From the NCBI GenBank assembly GCA_905221605.1, contig CAJNDS010000968.1:207501-271500 (forward strand): 64,000 nt of DNA, given 5' to 3'. The notes under the pieces were generated by a model, which searched no databases, was not told the DNA's origin, and was given only the letters and a program-made list of their open reading frames with translations. Made by a program: the position numbers and the translations under genes. This document shows positions 1 to 11,141 of this stretch, in pieces. Positions within the stretch are counted from its first letter, which is position 1. Every line of letters starts with the position of its first letter. Source of the DNA: Symbiodinium natans. Taxonomy: Eukaryota > Sar > Dinophyceae > Suessiales > Symbiodiniaceae.

Positions 1-552
1 GAACGGCTTTTAGATCCACCTACACCTGAGCCAAAGAAAGGGGGTACCTTGGATGGCTCATAAAACCCGATGAGCAACATTCCTGAATATGATCCTCTAA
101 AACCCAAAAGGGGACATATGAGCGAATGTCAAAACCGGCTGGCGGTGCGAATGGACGCAACATGGGAGGTGTCGCTTTTCAAGTGTTCGCATCGCTTTAC
201 AGGGTTTCAGCATCAGATATCCACGCTTGGTGTCTGCAGGTGTCGCTTTGGGAAAAAACCAAGGCTCTAACCCGCCCAACTGTTCATTAACTTAGGGGTG
301 TCGCTTTTCAGGTGTTCCCATCGTTGTAAACGTTTGGGCATTCGTGTCCACCCCTTGCTTACTTGAATGGATGGGGTTTTTGGCGCTTGCTCAGATAAAA
401 TGTCCCAAGGGCCTACCTAGTTTGCTTTCAATGTGAAATAGCTAAGGGAACCTAACCCCTGATGATGAAAGAAGTGCCCATCTCTGGCAGTCCAAGTCCA
501 ACGTTCGGGTTTGGGGTTCCCCCAAAAAAAACCTAAACCCTAAAACCCTACA

Positions 553-660
553 ACCCCTAAAACCCTAAAACCCCTAAACCCCTAGGCCTAAACACGAAAC
601 CCTAAGTCCTTTAGGATTCAGGGTGTACCCTAAACCCTAAACCCTAAACCCTGTAGGGAC
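553..660. repeat. Degenerate CCCTAAA repeats, left edge
   Basis: Short CCCTAAA and CCCCTAAA runs separated by diverged units. The first 550 bases before them contain no exon I can support, only two copies of a GGTGTCGCTTTTCAGGTGTT-like phrase near 170 and 297. Confidence 0.7.
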
Positions 661-959
661 CCTGCGTCCTATCAACTTCTGCACATCCCCAGCCTCCGGA
701 ACCGGCAGGAGGAGCGACCACACCAACCTGCACCCGGGCTCAAGGGTCGGTGCTGATTGTTTAGGGTTTAAGGTTTGGGGTTTAGGGTTTCGGGTTTAGG
801 GTGGGGCGAAGGGGGGCTAAACCTTTCCAACCCCAGGCACTCAACCGTCAACAGTCCACACTGAAGCTCATTTAGGGTTTCGTTTCAGGTTTGGGGCTCT
901 AGGGTTTTAGGGTTTCAGGGCTTTCGGGTTGTAGGGTTTCGGGCTGCAGGGCCCTATCC

Positions 960-1040
960 CTAAACCCTAAACCCTAAACCCTAAACCCTAAAGCCTAAAG
1001 CCTAAAGCCTAAAGCCTAAAGCCTAAACCCCAAACCCCAA
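960..1040. repeat. CCCTAAA array grading into GCCTAAA
   Basis: Five exact CCCTAAA units change abruptly into five AAGCCTA variant units, so a single-base variant was amplified locally. Lies just left of the exon at 1076. Confidence 0.85.
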
Positions 1041-1075
1041 CCCCAAAACCTAAACCCTAAGCCCCACAAATCCAC

Positions 1076-1155
1076 GGCGGGACGCCTCGGGCTTGCTCGC
1101 AGGTTGGGCTGCGGGGGTCGGGGCCGGGGCAGCGGGGGCCGGCGCAGGTTCCGGC
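1076..1155 (-). CDS. Exon candidate, Pro/Ala-rich linker
   Basis: An 80-bp open stretch with acceptor CTCAG|G and a GT donor (C|GTGGAT). It reads PEPAPAPAAPAPTPAAQPAS and then a basic tail. The composition suits an unstructured linker of a larger protein; no family recognised. It sits between a CCCTAAA run on the left and a TTTAGGG array on the right. Confidence 0.4.
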
Positions 1156-1166
1156 CTGAGGGAGGT

Positions 1167-1235
1167 TTAGGGTTTAGGGTTTAGGGTTTAGGGTTTAGGG
1201 TTTAGGGATTAGGGTTTAGGGTTTAGGGTTTAGGG
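1167..1235. repeat. TTTAGGG array, about 10 units
   Basis: Near-perfect TTTAGGG head-to-tail, one unit TTAGGGA. In the minus-strand gene reading it is the intron just upstream of the exon at 1155. Confidence 0.9.
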
Positions 1236-1800
1236 TGTTTCTCTCGAGTAATGTAGGGGCCTTAATGATTAGAATAGGGTTTTGGGAATTTTTTTGGGGG
1301 GAGGGTTATTCTAGTATAAATCTAATATTGGGACCAGGAGGTAAGACCATTAGGAATTCTTCCGACAAGGCATGAGGGTCTTATTAGGGTTTAAGGTTTC
1401 GGGTTGGGTGTTTATAGGTGACCTTGATCTACGAATTTAGCACGCGAAAGTCGTGCCTGTGGTATCTGAGCTATGCCTTATAAAGGCGGGTGGCCTCTTT
1501 ATCCGTTACACTTCTACCCTAATATAGCCCCTAGAACCCCGAATATATGCCCCGTAAGACAAACACCCTACTTAAAGAGACCACCAACCGATATAACCTA
1601 TGCCTATATACTACAGAAATCTCTGACGAGGCCCTGAACCCTAAAGTTCAAAAGCCAAGCCGCTACAACCCTCAATCCCAAGCGCTTTACGTACCGCCAA
1701 ACCGTGAACCCCAAAACCCTAAACCCTATAAAGCCCCGGTTTCAGAGTCCAACGTGTTGAGGGTTGGGTTTGCCAATCTTAGGGTAGTTACAGTAGTTAC

Positions 1801-1910
1801 ATGGTCCCTTAGTATGGGCCCTTAAACGGGGACCCCTTTTTGTACCCCTTAGAAAGCCTATAACACACAAGGGCCCATACTTCAGAACCCTTTACAGGAG
1901 GTAAGTGACC
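1801..1910. mobile_element. MITE family D, copy 1
   Basis: Ends TGGTCCCTTA and AGGTAAGTGACCA form short imperfect terminal inverted repeats. The inner words TATGGGCCC and GGGCCCATAC are also inverted. Related copies lie at 7367, 43209 and 54415. Confidence 0.55.
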
Positions 1911-2227
1911 AGATTTAGGGTTTAGGGCTTAGGGTTTAGGGTTGATAAGGGCCCATATAACTATCCTTAGAGTCAAGAGGCTTTAGGGCGGCCAGGGCTG
2001 AGAGTTTGGGACGGGTCGGCGTTGGCGATCCGGGTTGCCAAGTCCTACATGGCCCCTGAACCCCAAACCTTCAAGGGTTTAGGGTGTATCTAGAATTTGG
2101 GGAATTTGGGGTTTGGGGGTTTAGACTAACCCCAAAATGGACCACAAAACCTTCCAAATCCTAAACTGGACCACAAAACCCAAAACCCAAAACCCTAAAC
2201 CCTAAACCCGACATGGACAGCTCCTCA

Positions 2228-2263
2228 CTGCTGGGCCAGCGGCGTACTGGATGAGCAGCCCAT
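2228..2263 (-). CDS. Possible first exon, MGC N-terminus
   Basis: ATG followed by a frame reading MGCSSSTPLAQQ and then a strong donor (CAGCA|GTGAGG). An MGC-SS start is a typical N-myristoylation/palmitoylation signal for membrane-tethered proteins. The stretch is short and nothing downstream has been joined to it, so this is tentative. Confidence 0.25.
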
Positions 2264-2408
2264 GTCGTCTAAAGCGAGGTGGGTGACACGAGGCAAGGCA
2301 AAACGTAGGACTGCAGCCAAGGCCGAATGCACGAGAGAGGTTTGGGTTTGGGGTCTGGGGTGTAGGGTTTAGGGTTCTAGGGTTTAGGGTTTCAAGCCCT
2401 AGAAACGG

Positions 2409-2511
2409 AGGTTTCCGAAATTAGGGGTACCTTATTGGGGTCCTTACGATAAGGGAATCCTCCTACTATTTGGGGGTCTATTTTCGGGGTTCCCTAGTTT
2501 CGGAAAGCCCC
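2409..2511. mobile_element. MITE family F, copy 1
   Basis: Starts GGTTTCCGAAATTAGGGG and ends CCCTAGTTTCGGAAAGCCCC, which are inverted repeats. The centre carries CTACTATTTGGGGG, shared with the copy at 24730. A third copy is inverted at 8268. Confidence 0.65.
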
Positions 2512-3704
2512 ACAGACTCGTAGCCCTGAACCCTAAATCGCAAACACAAAGTCCCCTCTACATTCCAGCTGTTTTGAACCCCTTAAGCTGCAGAAGCCTA
2601 CATCCCTTAAACCACAAGCCCAGAAGCCCAACATCCCCTGCCACCCTTATTTACCCTCAGCGTGCGCTAGCAATGGGTTTCGGGCTTCAGGCTTTTTGGG
2701 GATTTTGGTGACCCCAAGCCCCGAAACTAGACCCTGCGCCTCTATCATGTGACAAGTATGGGGGGGGCTTATGATGAGGGCTGGTTACCCTGAACCCTAA
2801 GCCCTAAACCCTAAATCCAAACAACAGACCCGAAAGCCGAAGTAAGGTACCTCATTCCGCCATTCCCACCTAAGAACCAGCGAGTTTTGGGAGGCTGTGG
2901 GGAACTTGAACGAGAAACCGATGTCCGTACGGGAGGCGCGTTCGCGTTTCGAAGCAAATGGCTTAAGTAGGTGCCCGTATGTTCCGAAGGTACCTAGGGC
3001 CTAGGGTTTAGGGCTTAGGGTTTAGGGTTTAGGGTAACGTTCTATCTATGGTCTCCACGGTCATGCTGGAACCCATGAGGGAAAAAAGATCAAAAAAGAT
3101 CAATAATATTGCCTGGACCAGACTAAGTTATATCAGTGAGCCAGTGACTCTCAAGTTTCAGCCCAAACCCTACACGCAAGAACTATTGTGGGTTGGTGCT
3201 GTGGGTGGTTGGCTTAAGCTGATGCTTCAACACCGAAAAACCCAACATTTGATCTAGGAATCTAGAGGGACGGCATGAGCCCCAAAATGCCCGATTTTGC
3301 AATGAACTTTCGAGGTCGGGTGGCTCCGTCGCAAAGGGTCGCGAACCGCGCGGGCAAAAGCCACAAAACTCTCGAAAAGATTTTTTTGAACAGCCTTCTG
3401 CTAGCGGTGGCTCGTGCTGGGCGTTGGTGCTGTGGGAGGCACGTGGGTGGCTAGCTGCTAGATAAAGCTACTGCTTCAATTTGCATGGGGTGATTCCGTT
3501 GTGTGGCCACCGCCTACTAGGCGGAACCCCACAAAGAGCCCCAAAACGGCCGACTTTACAGAAGACGACCCCTGAACCTTTCCAACTCTTGCTTTTCTCG
3601 TCCTGAGCCTCAAACGTTCCTTGTCTCTGCTGCGGACTCTGTCGTAGGCCGCATTCATGTGAGAGAAACATTGCACGAAATTCAGTTTACATCATCTTGG
3701 GCAG

Positions 3705-3758
3705 CAGAACGGTGGCAGCACGCACATCACCAGCTCGGCGAGTACGCTGGGCTGCGAG
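3705..3758. other. Exon candidate, strand undecided
   Basis: On plus, GGGCAG|CAGAAC to GCGAG|GTAAGT gives QNGGSTHITSSASTLGCE with a textbook donor. On minus the same bases read open as AAQRTRRAGDVRAATVLLPK. Neighbours favour minus, the donor favours plus. The surrounding 3.25-4.1 kb is poor in telomere-like repeat and otherwise unexplained. Confidence 0.3.
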
Positions 3759-4102
3759 GTAAGTACACTACCAGCCTCTGCGGAAGATGTCTTGTCTTCG
3801 GCAGCTGAGCAGTGTCTATGTGACAATGTGTCTCCAGAAGCTGTTGCCTCCAGATGCTATGTTCTGTAACCGACAGCTTCAGGACAAGACCCCTGAAACT
3901 TCGCAGCTGTCAAGAATTTAACGCCTTTCCCTCCTCTGTACGGGTACCCTGACTAGACCCACAAAGTACAACAATCCTTCTGGTTGGAAGCCCCCCCATG
4001 GGAAACTATGATATACTATGACCGAAGTCTTAAACAACCCACGATTCCCACGACCTACAACCTCTTGGAAGCCCTGTCACCATATCGATTTAAATCAGTT
4101 TA

Positions 4103-4171
4103 AGGTACCGTTACTTTAAAGGGGAAGCGGGAAACAAAAATGAAGGCAAAAAGGTACCACTGAGCTACGAA
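4103..4171. mobile_element. MITE family E, partial copy
   Basis: Right-hand end only: GGTACCACTGAGCTACGA matches the terminus of the full copies at 5085, 5678 and 46585. No matching left end found. Confidence 0.4.
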
Positions 4172-4174
4172 GAC

Positions 4175-4218
4175 CTCTGAAGCTGACGGCGACTGCTTTG
4201 AGAAAGTTTGGCTCCTCC
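4175..4218 (-). CDS. Exon candidate, basic peptide
   Basis: TGGAG|GGA to CAGAG|GTCTTC, 44 bp (14 codons plus 2). Reads GGAKLSQSSRRQLQ. It ends directly against the partial family E element, which would form the start of the following intron. No family recognised. Confidence 0.4.
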
Positions 4219-4396
4219 CTCCAGAACGGAGCCGCGGATTGGTTGCGTGCGGGCGGTCAATTGGTGTGCTCTGTCTTGCCGAGTCTTCATGCCGGAGGAC
4301 TTGGGGGGCAGAGCCCAAGCCCGAATTCCCCCTAACCCGAAACCCCAAACTGGAAACATCGGGTCTCGAGTTCAGCTGGGCCTCTTGAACGATATC

Positions 4397-4433
4397 CCTA
4401 AACCCTAAACCCTAAACCCTAAACCCTAAACCC
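4397..4433. repeat. CCCTAAA array, 5 units
   Basis: Exact head-to-tail units on the plus strand. Faces a TTTAGGG array about 130 bp to the right. Confidence 0.85.
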
Positions 4434-4562
4434 TTATATTCTTTTGAGTGTGAGCTGAGCTGCTCTCCCTGATACTGCGGCTGCAAACCAATGAGACCAT
4501 GGTGCCCCAAACGGTACCCTATACAGTTCATCCCCCGAACCCACGTAAACCCTGTACCCCTT

Positions 4563-4613
4563 AGGGTTTAGGGTTTAGGGTTTAGGGTTTAGGGTTTAGG
4601 GTTTAGGGTTTAG
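4563..4613. repeat. TTTAGGG array, 7 units
   Basis: Exact units, opposite in orientation to the run at 4397. The next 470 bases hold scattered degenerate units and no exon I can support. Confidence 0.85.
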
Positions 4614-5084
4614 GACACTAAACGCTAAAGCCATGACCCTGTTTGGGGTTTAGGGCCTTAGGGTCCCTGAAGCTCTAAGCCATGAACGCCTCCAAGAAGC
4701 ATCGCTGGCAAAGTGAAAGCAAGAAAAGCAAGGGTTCCTAAACTAAACCCTAAACCCTAACCTGAATTCCTAACTTTTAAAGGGGTGCCATTTACTCCCC
4801 CCTCACCCCGCTAGGCCACGAAAAGCCCTAAACCTTATCAACCCAAAACCTACACCCTGAATATTCTAACCTGTAAACCTAATACTTAAATGCTTCAACC
4901 TGGTAGGCTGCCCTGTGATAAGTTTAGTATCTGTTCATGATTCACATTGAATGCCTTTCCTTGTTCAGAGCATTGGTATTCTTTCTTGGTGTCAAGGTTT
5001 CGCGGTTGAGAAGTGTGACTGGGGAGGACCCTCGAGAGTGGGCGTAGGGTTTAGGGTTTAGGGTTAGGGCTTATTACTGGGTGG

Positions 5085-5193
5085 CCCAGTAAAGTAACCA
5101 TATTCGAATTCAGGTGCCCTTTTTTGGGTTGCAGGTTACTTCATAAGCGAACGCAGAACCGAAAAAAAGGGCAACGTGTACCACTGGGCTGCG
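5085..5193. mobile_element. MITE family E, copy 1
   Basis: Left end ACTGGGTGGCCCAGTA, right end GTACCACTGGGCTGC. The left end is itself palindromic. The interior contains an AGGTGCCC/GGGCAAC stem. Confidence 0.55.
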
Positions 5194-5677
5194 AAGCTTC
5201 TTGGTTCTACCGTCTATAGGGCTTCGGGCAAAATCCCCCCCAACCCTAGAACGTTGCGCGGCAGAATGGTCGCAGCACCTCTTTGTTGGTGGTCACCGGA
5301 ATGGGCGAAGCTCCGCTCTTTACTCTGCAGCTTTTCCCACCCGACCGCCGCCCGTCACCATGCTTTACAGGCTGGATTGGAGGCCATACGCATTCAATCG
5401 AAGAAAGCAAGGTGCCCTATAAACCCCAAACGAAAACTTAAACACTAAACCCGAAACCCCAAGCCCAAGCCTCAAGGCCTAAACCTGAAAACTTAACAGC
5501 CGAGGCAAAAAAAGGGGTTGAAGTTAGGGCGGGCCGTGGTGGACCTAGGGGTTATCCCAAAAAGGGGTTTAGGGTTTAGGGTTTAGGGTTTAGGGTTTAG
5601 GGGTCTATCGATTAGGCGGGCTGAGGGGCGGGGGGGGGGGGGGGTCTTCTACTATTCTTTGGGAATCTACAAGGTCC

Positions 5678-5787
5678 TTGGTAGCGCAGGATACTTTAAT
5701 AAGGGCACCCGTTTGGGTGCTTTAGAAAGGAACCTAGAATCCTAGAACCAAAAAAGAAGGGCAAAAGGATATCACACTGGGCTACCA
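5678..5787. mobile_element. MITE family E, copy 2
   Basis: TTGGTAGCGCAGGATACTTT at the left and CACTGGGCTACCA at the right are inverted repeats. The interior GGGCACCCGTTTGGGTGC forms a small hairpin. Confidence 0.6.
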
Positions 5788-6068
5788 CAGAGTCTACGGG
5801 GCATTTCTGGGAAATCCCCACCCAGCAGAACCTCGGGCATGCGCCAGAACGGATAACAGTCAACCTTGCGTTGAGGGAATTTGGCTTGCGGTGCCAGCTC
5901 GACACCCTGACTTTCTGGTGTAGGGTTTAAGGCTGTATGGAACCCCCCCCAAAAAAAAAAACGAAACTTCGTCTGGGTTTGGATGGTCCAGGCTTCTGGG
6001 AGGTTCAGACAGAAGATGGGAACCTAGCAGAAAACGGTACTTCGACTTACTGCAAAGAAGTCCCGTAC

Positions 6069-6136
6069 AGCCCCATCTTGAGCGAGCCGTTTGGCAAGCG
6101 CTGTCTGGTCTGTGCCCCTCCGGCAATCAGCGCCTC
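6069..6136 (-). CDS. Exon candidate, unknown
   Basis: CACGAG|GAG to GGGCT|GTACGG, 22 codons plus 2. Reads EALIAGGAQTRQRLPNGSLK. An upstream in-frame extension to 6175 is also open, so the acceptor could lie earlier. No family recognised. Confidence 0.4.
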
Positions 6137-7078
6137 CTCGTGGCCCCTTTGCATCTCAAGTGATCTGCAGGGATGCCAGGAGGTAGAAACTACCAAAGGA
6201 GGCCGGTGGAACATGGTATGCCTCAAAATATGATGGCGCGTGCTTCCGGCATGAATATACAGAGGAAGCTGCCACATTTGGCATTCCGAGATTTGAAACA
6301 GAGGTTCATCGTGAATGCCTGCTTCTTGGCTGGATTCTCACCGCGCTGGCAGATAGAAACGGTTGTTCCACCTGCGAGAGCGTGCGAGTTCAAGAATTGA
6401 ATAGCACAATGACAGGCAAAGTTAGGCACAAACGGCGGGCACAAGAACATAGATAACAAAAAACAACAACATCAAAATTTGGCTACTATATTAAACTCTT
6501 CATCATCAAATGTAGGCCCATATGGACATCAATGTTGTCCTCAGTCACACTGAGCACCGCCACCGCCTCTTTTTTGCCGAAGCCTTGGGCTTGCGAAAGG
6601 ACTATGACCAATTGTCCGCCCGCGAGCCCATGGGAATTCGCGGGTCAAGAAAATTGTGAGCTCCTGGGCGGCAAAACCCCAAAGTCTAACACCCCAAACA
6701 CTAAACAACTCATCAAACCCTAAGCCCTGAACACCCTGCACCCTAAACAAACCCTAAGCCCGAGACACCCTGAACCCTAAACAGCAGGTGCCTTGCTTCA
6801 GGGCTTGCTACTTAACACCCAGGGGTTGGGTCTGGGCTTACAATGAGGCCTAACCCCCCCCCCCCCCCAGCACATCATGACCTGAGCCTTAGCATTGGGG
6901 TTTTGGGTTTAGCGTTTACGGTTTAGGGAGCCCAAACTGTCATCCACAGAGTTCAAGGCCAGAGCCACCAAGACTCCGAGAGATGAAGAGGCTGCGAGGC
7001 TTAGGGTTGAGAGGGAGTAGGGTTTAGGCATGGGAAACCCTAAACCCTAAACCCTAAACCCTAAACCCACAATAGCAC

Positions 7079-7152
7079 GTTTGGCATTGGTCCGGGACTC
7101 TTGGGTTGGTGGCCGGTAGACTTCGAGCTTTTGTGCTTGAGGTTGAGCAGCC
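7079..7152 (-). CDS. Exon with telomere-repeat acceptor
   Basis: 74 bp, phase 1 at both ends. The acceptor is GTTTAG|GGCTGC, where TTTAGG is the last unit of the adjoining telomere-like array (plus-strand CCCTAAA at 7152-7240). The donor is C|GTGCTA. Reads AAQPQAQKLEVYRPPTQESR then TNAK. The other two frames are also open, but this one has the most protein-like composition. Confidence 0.5.
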
Positions 7153-7240
7153 CTAAACCCTAAGCCCCTAAACCCTAAACCCTAAACCCTAAACCCTAAC
7201 CCTAAACCCTAAACCCTAAACCCTAAACCCTAAACCCTAA
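7152..7240. repeat. CCCTAAA array, about 12 units
   Basis: Long near-perfect array with one CCCTAA and one AGCCCCTAA unit. On the minus strand its final TTTAG is the splice acceptor proposed for the exon at 7152. Confidence 0.9.
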
Positions 7241-7366
7241 ATGTTGAATAAGCCCCTGCTACGGTAAACACGAAACCCTAACTTCCTGAACCCAATACAC
7301 CGCACCACTCCTTTAGCCCGCTGAACTCCTACAGTCTCGAAAAGCTCTGAACTCTTAAGGCCCCTT

Positions 7367-7490
7367 TACTTCAGTATGGGGCCTTTAAACTGTACCCCTT
7401 CTATACCCCCTAAACAAATCTAAACCCTAAACCCTAAACCCTAAACCCTAAACCCTGTTAAGGGCCCATAAAGGAGGTCAGGGACCATAA
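7367..7490. mobile_element. MITE family D, copy 2, invaded by array
   Basis: Left half TATGGGGCCTTTAAACTGTACCCC and right half GGGCCCATAAAGGAGGTCAGGGACCA match family D, but about 40 bp of exact CCCTAAA repeat lies between them where the copy at 1801 has unique sequence. Confidence 0.5.
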
Positions 7491-7762
7491 AAAAAGCCCA
7501 ACAAACTACCCTCAGGTACTAGACCCAAGACGAACTTGGGAATAAACAGTGCCCTTTTTGGTTTACAGGGGCTTGTAAGGGGACCTAAGCCCGGCAAAAA
7601 AGGAATATGGGCCTACTCTGGGTCCTAGTTAAGCTCCGAGTAGGATTGTTCAGCATTTGGGTGGCTAGAATCGGGGTTCAGATTCCAAACCAGGAAAGCC
7701 AAAAGCCCCCAAATTCAAACCCTAAACCCTAAAATCTAAACCCTAAACCCTAAACCCTCAAC

Positions 7763-7840
7763 CCCACACAAAGCCCTGGATGATGCCCTGCGACAACGTC
7801 CTGCCAATGTCGTGCGGAGCTGTGCAGGAGCAATAGGAAC
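7763..7840 (-). CDS. Exon candidate, Arg-rich
   Basis: GCGAG|GTT to TGTGGG|GTTGAG, exactly 26 codons, phase 0 at both ends. Begins VPIAPAQLRTTLAGRCRRAS. The plus strand is also open here (DDALRQRPANVV), but without an AG|G acceptor. Confidence 0.45.
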
Positions 7841-8267
7841 CTCGCTGCCGCAAGGAATGCTTCAACATTGGGCATGGGTTTCGGGTTTAGGGCTTTCGGG
7901 CTTGGGGTTTCCCAGGCTTTGGCAAGTTTAGGGATTCAGGTTTATGACGAACTACAGTCGGAGGGATGGATGGACGGCACTGAAGTGGGTACGGAACTGA
8001 ATGAGAACCAGCAGGGCCTGAGGGCTAGACCCCGCACAGCTCGTGAGAGTGGTATGGGGCGAAAAGAGGACGTTTGGATGTTTCAAGCCGTGCCAAAGTC
8101 CATGTGAGGTTTGAGGGTTTAGGGCTTTAGGGTTTGAGGGCTTTAGGATTTCAGAGAAGCTTCGGGTTTGAGGTCTCTAGAACGGCGATGTAGGGGGCAC
8201 ACGAGACGAAGCCGTGTGTGACAGCTCTTCCCAACAGGCGCCGCCACAAGAAACGACCTTCCGATGT

Positions 8268-8372
8268 GGGGGGTTTGCGAAAATAAGGGACTCCGAATAT
8301 AGACCCAAAATAGTAGGGGCTTCCTTCATCATCAGGACCCCAAGAAGGTACCCCCTAATTTCGGAAGCCCCA
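8268..8372. mobile_element. MITE family F, copy 3 (inverted)
   Basis: Reverse orientation of the copies at 2409 and 24730: GGGGTTTGCGAAAATAAGGG at the left, CCCCCTAATTTCGGAAGCCC at the right, central CCAAAATAGTAGGGGC. Confidence 0.6.
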
Positions 8373-8671
8373 GGTATCCCTGATCCACATCCCGAAGCCC
8401 CCAGAAGCTGCAAGCAGACTGCCGAGGCGCAGGCTTGCTTCACATATGAGGGGTGGTGAGACAGCTTGCCCTATGGGTTCGGCAGTACCGTCCTACCGAG
8501 CACCTGCAACTCAAGGACATTCGGCGACATTTCGGTTGCAAGGATTTGTGGAGGTAACCTCCTCAGAAGCCTGTGTCTGTCGAGTCGATGGTGTCCCTAA
8601 AACCCTAAACCCTAAACCCTAAACCCTAGACTCCTTTGCCCTGGCAGGATGCTCGGTGCTTCCGGTCTTAC

Positions 8672-8718
8672 GCAACCAAGGGCAAGCGAGGATCCATGAA
8701 CTCAAACCCCATGCTTCC
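8672..8718 (-). CDS. Exon candidate, unknown
   Basis: CAGTTTAG|GGA to GTTGC|GTAAGA, 47 bp, with a consensus-like donor. Reads GSMGFEFMDPRLPLV; the internal Met could be a start. It directly precedes MITE family C copy 1 (plus-strand 8734). Confidence 0.45.
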
Positions 8719-8733
8719 CTAAACTGATGTAAG

Positions 8734-8832
8734 CTGGGTTGCCCTTGAAACCCTCTGAAAAATTACGTATCTAGAGGGTCCTTTTATAAACCCAAATAAG
8801 GAAAACACAAAATGACCCAAAACCCAACCCAG
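8734..8832. mobile_element. MITE family C, copy 1
   Basis: CTGGGTTGCCCTT at the left and CCCAACCCAG at the right are terminal inverted repeats. The interior has ACCCTCTG paired with TAGAGGGTCC. Copies at 11043 and 29976 share over 80 of about 99 positions by eye. Confidence 0.75.
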
Positions 8833-9757
8833 TAAGGGCTGATGATTCAATCTGTTGGGGGCATGAGCGCCTGTCCATCCTAGTCCCGACCTCGAAGTCC
8901 TCCACACATTAAAGACGTTTGGGGCCCAACAGACGTGCATTTTGGGCAGCTTACATACTGCAAATCTATGGAAGAAAAGGGGAAGACATGGGAGCCTATG
9001 CTGGCAATTTCACCAAAACCTGACACCCTACCAACCCCAACATGTTGACAGCGAACCCTGAACCCTAAACCCTAAACCCTACACCCCAAACCCCAAACCC
9101 GGGCTTGGGGGGTGCGACCCCTAAACCGCAAAACCCTAAATACGCCAAAGCTCATGGTTTCAGTGTGGGTTGAGGCTTTTATTTGGGCCTACCCTAAGCC
9201 TTGAAGCCACCTAAAAGCCCTAGAGAAACCCTTCTCCTGCAGAAGCGGCTGGGGGGGGGGTGTCCGTCGGGAATGATGCAGCCTTGCCGGAACGGCCCCG
9301 CTTTGCGGACGTGCTGGGACGCTGTCCGAGGCATATTCTTTTGCGCGCCGGGGTCAAGACATCTCATTGAGCCGAGACATCCTATAAAACTAACTTTTAC
9401 GGGTCCCTGAAATCCGATATGACAGGTAGCCTGGAATTAGGGTCAAGGTTCAGGTCTTTTGTGGTTTGAAGCTTCCACAGGCTAAGAGCTCATAGTCGTA
9501 ACTTCAAGCAGTCTGCCACAGGCTGTCAACGCATGCGTGAGGTTTAGGAGTTCGGGTTCAAGGCATTAGGGGTAAAGATGGAGTGGATTTAACTCACATC
9601 AGGTGGCTAAAATGTACATCGCCCTAAAGTGGACCCTCCTGGAAAGACTTTTACATCAGTGGCAGAGATACACAACAGTAGTTGCCAAACCCCAATATGG
9701 ACGCTACGTGTCAGTGCTCAAAACTCGCGACACATGGCGGACGCCGATGTTTTAGAC

Positions 9758-9845
9758 CGTTGGTGCAACAATTCGGAGGGCCTGGCAGCAAATCCTGAAG
9801 GAGACGCTTGTTCTAGTCTTGTCACTTGTAAAGCTTACTCGAAAC
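9758..9845 (-). CDS. Exon candidate, unknown
   Basis: ACCAAG|G to CCAACG|GTCTAA, 88 bp. Begins FRVSFTSDKTRTSVSFRICC. An internal CGA|GTAAGC offers a shorter exon, and GCCAG|GCC a later acceptor in the same frame. No family recognised. Confidence 0.4.
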
Positions 9846-11042
9846 CTTGGTCGGCGCGCACACTTGAGATGCGAGATACAGCCAACACCCAGTAGGCCGG
9901 TTGGTTTGGGGTTTAGGTAAGGCTTAGGGGACCATGGGGTTAGGTAAGGCTTCGGGGACAAGGGTAGCTTCATGACCACCGGCGCACATGTCAGCAATCC
10001 ATGCGCACCAAAAGCAACATGGAAGCCTGTCATCGCCACAGAGCAGACGCTTGTGAGGTTTTAGGGTGTGAGGCTTAGGGTTCATAAACCCTAAAATAAA
10101 CATCTGCCTTTTGGGGTCCTTATTTTCAGGCGGCCCCTCTTATTCAGGGTACCCAAAAAGGGACCATACTTTAGAGAACTGACCATCTGAGATGCTGAGC
10201 ATGACTGGGCTTCAGGCTGCGGTTTAGGAGGCAAAGCAAAGAAAAAACAACACCGATGATCCTTGGAATCCAGGGGTTTAAAAGGACTCTCGGGTTCAGG
10301 GTTAAGGGAAAACCCAAACCACTAAATCCTGAAGCATCGCGAATCCCAAGCTTCTTGGCTGCATGGGGGCCTCTTAGGTTTTGGGGTCTAGGGCGAACAG
10401 GATGCGAGTACCTGGAGTGAAGCCATGGGAAGTGGAGCAGTCTCCTAACCTTTAGGGTTTAGGGTTTAGGGTTTAGGGTTTTGAACCCAGAAGACACAGT
10501 AACCTGGGAATCTAAGAGCTCTTAGTAGGGCTTATGGGGGGGGGACTCCACACACAAACCTCCTGCACACGAGCATCTGCAGCTGACGTCTGTGCTCTTG
10601 CACGTGGGGCTGCGGGGCGGTGGGGACACTCCATCTCAGCTGTGTAGTAGAATCATCCCAAACCCGGCCGACAAAACCTACAACGCCAAAATGCGGTCTA
10701 GCCATGAAACCTCAGCAACCCCTGTCCCCACGTCAGAGCGAAGCTCAAGGAGGTCTGGGAGGCGTTACAGAACACGGTCCCTCGACCTAGCTGCTGTAGC
10801 CTATGACCTGGCATTCCTCCATCCCAATAACCCCAAACCCTAGATTTATCAAGTCCCTTCTCCAAAGCCCGAAACCCTAAACCCTCTGAAACCCCGACCT
10901 TCGATACGGATTTCGTGTCGTCGAGGGTTTAGGGGGGCATAGAGCCCAGCACTCAGTGACTTCGCCAGGGCTCCAGGGTTGGGTTTCGGATTTAGGCCCT
11001 ATAGGGCATGGAAGAGTTGTTAAAGGCTTCTTTAGGCTTCAT

Positions 11043-11141
11043 CTGGGTTGCCCTTCAAACCCTCTGAAAAATGTGTATATAGAGGGTCCTTTTATAAACC
11101 CAAATAAGGAAACAAAAACAACGTCCCAAAAACCAACCTAG
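11043..11141. mobile_element. MITE family C, copy 2
   Basis: Same 99-bp length and ends as the copy at 8734 (CTGGGTTGCCCTT and CCAACCTAG), with a few substitutions in the AT-rich middle. Confidence 0.75.

Noticed and set aside
6950-7005. Plus frame FKARATKTPRDEEAAR between arrays
   Set aside because: Minus frame is also open and neither has clean AG|G acceptors.
10100-10190. Third copy of MITE family G (GGGTACCCAAAAAGGGACCATA)
   Set aside because: Only the short TACCC-AAA-GGGACCAT phrase is shared; ends do not match.
10690-10830. Plus frame ending RSLDLAAVAYDLAFLH, reminiscent of an AP2 domain end
   Set aside because: No AP2 beta-strand residues before it, and competing short exons with splice sites on both strands.
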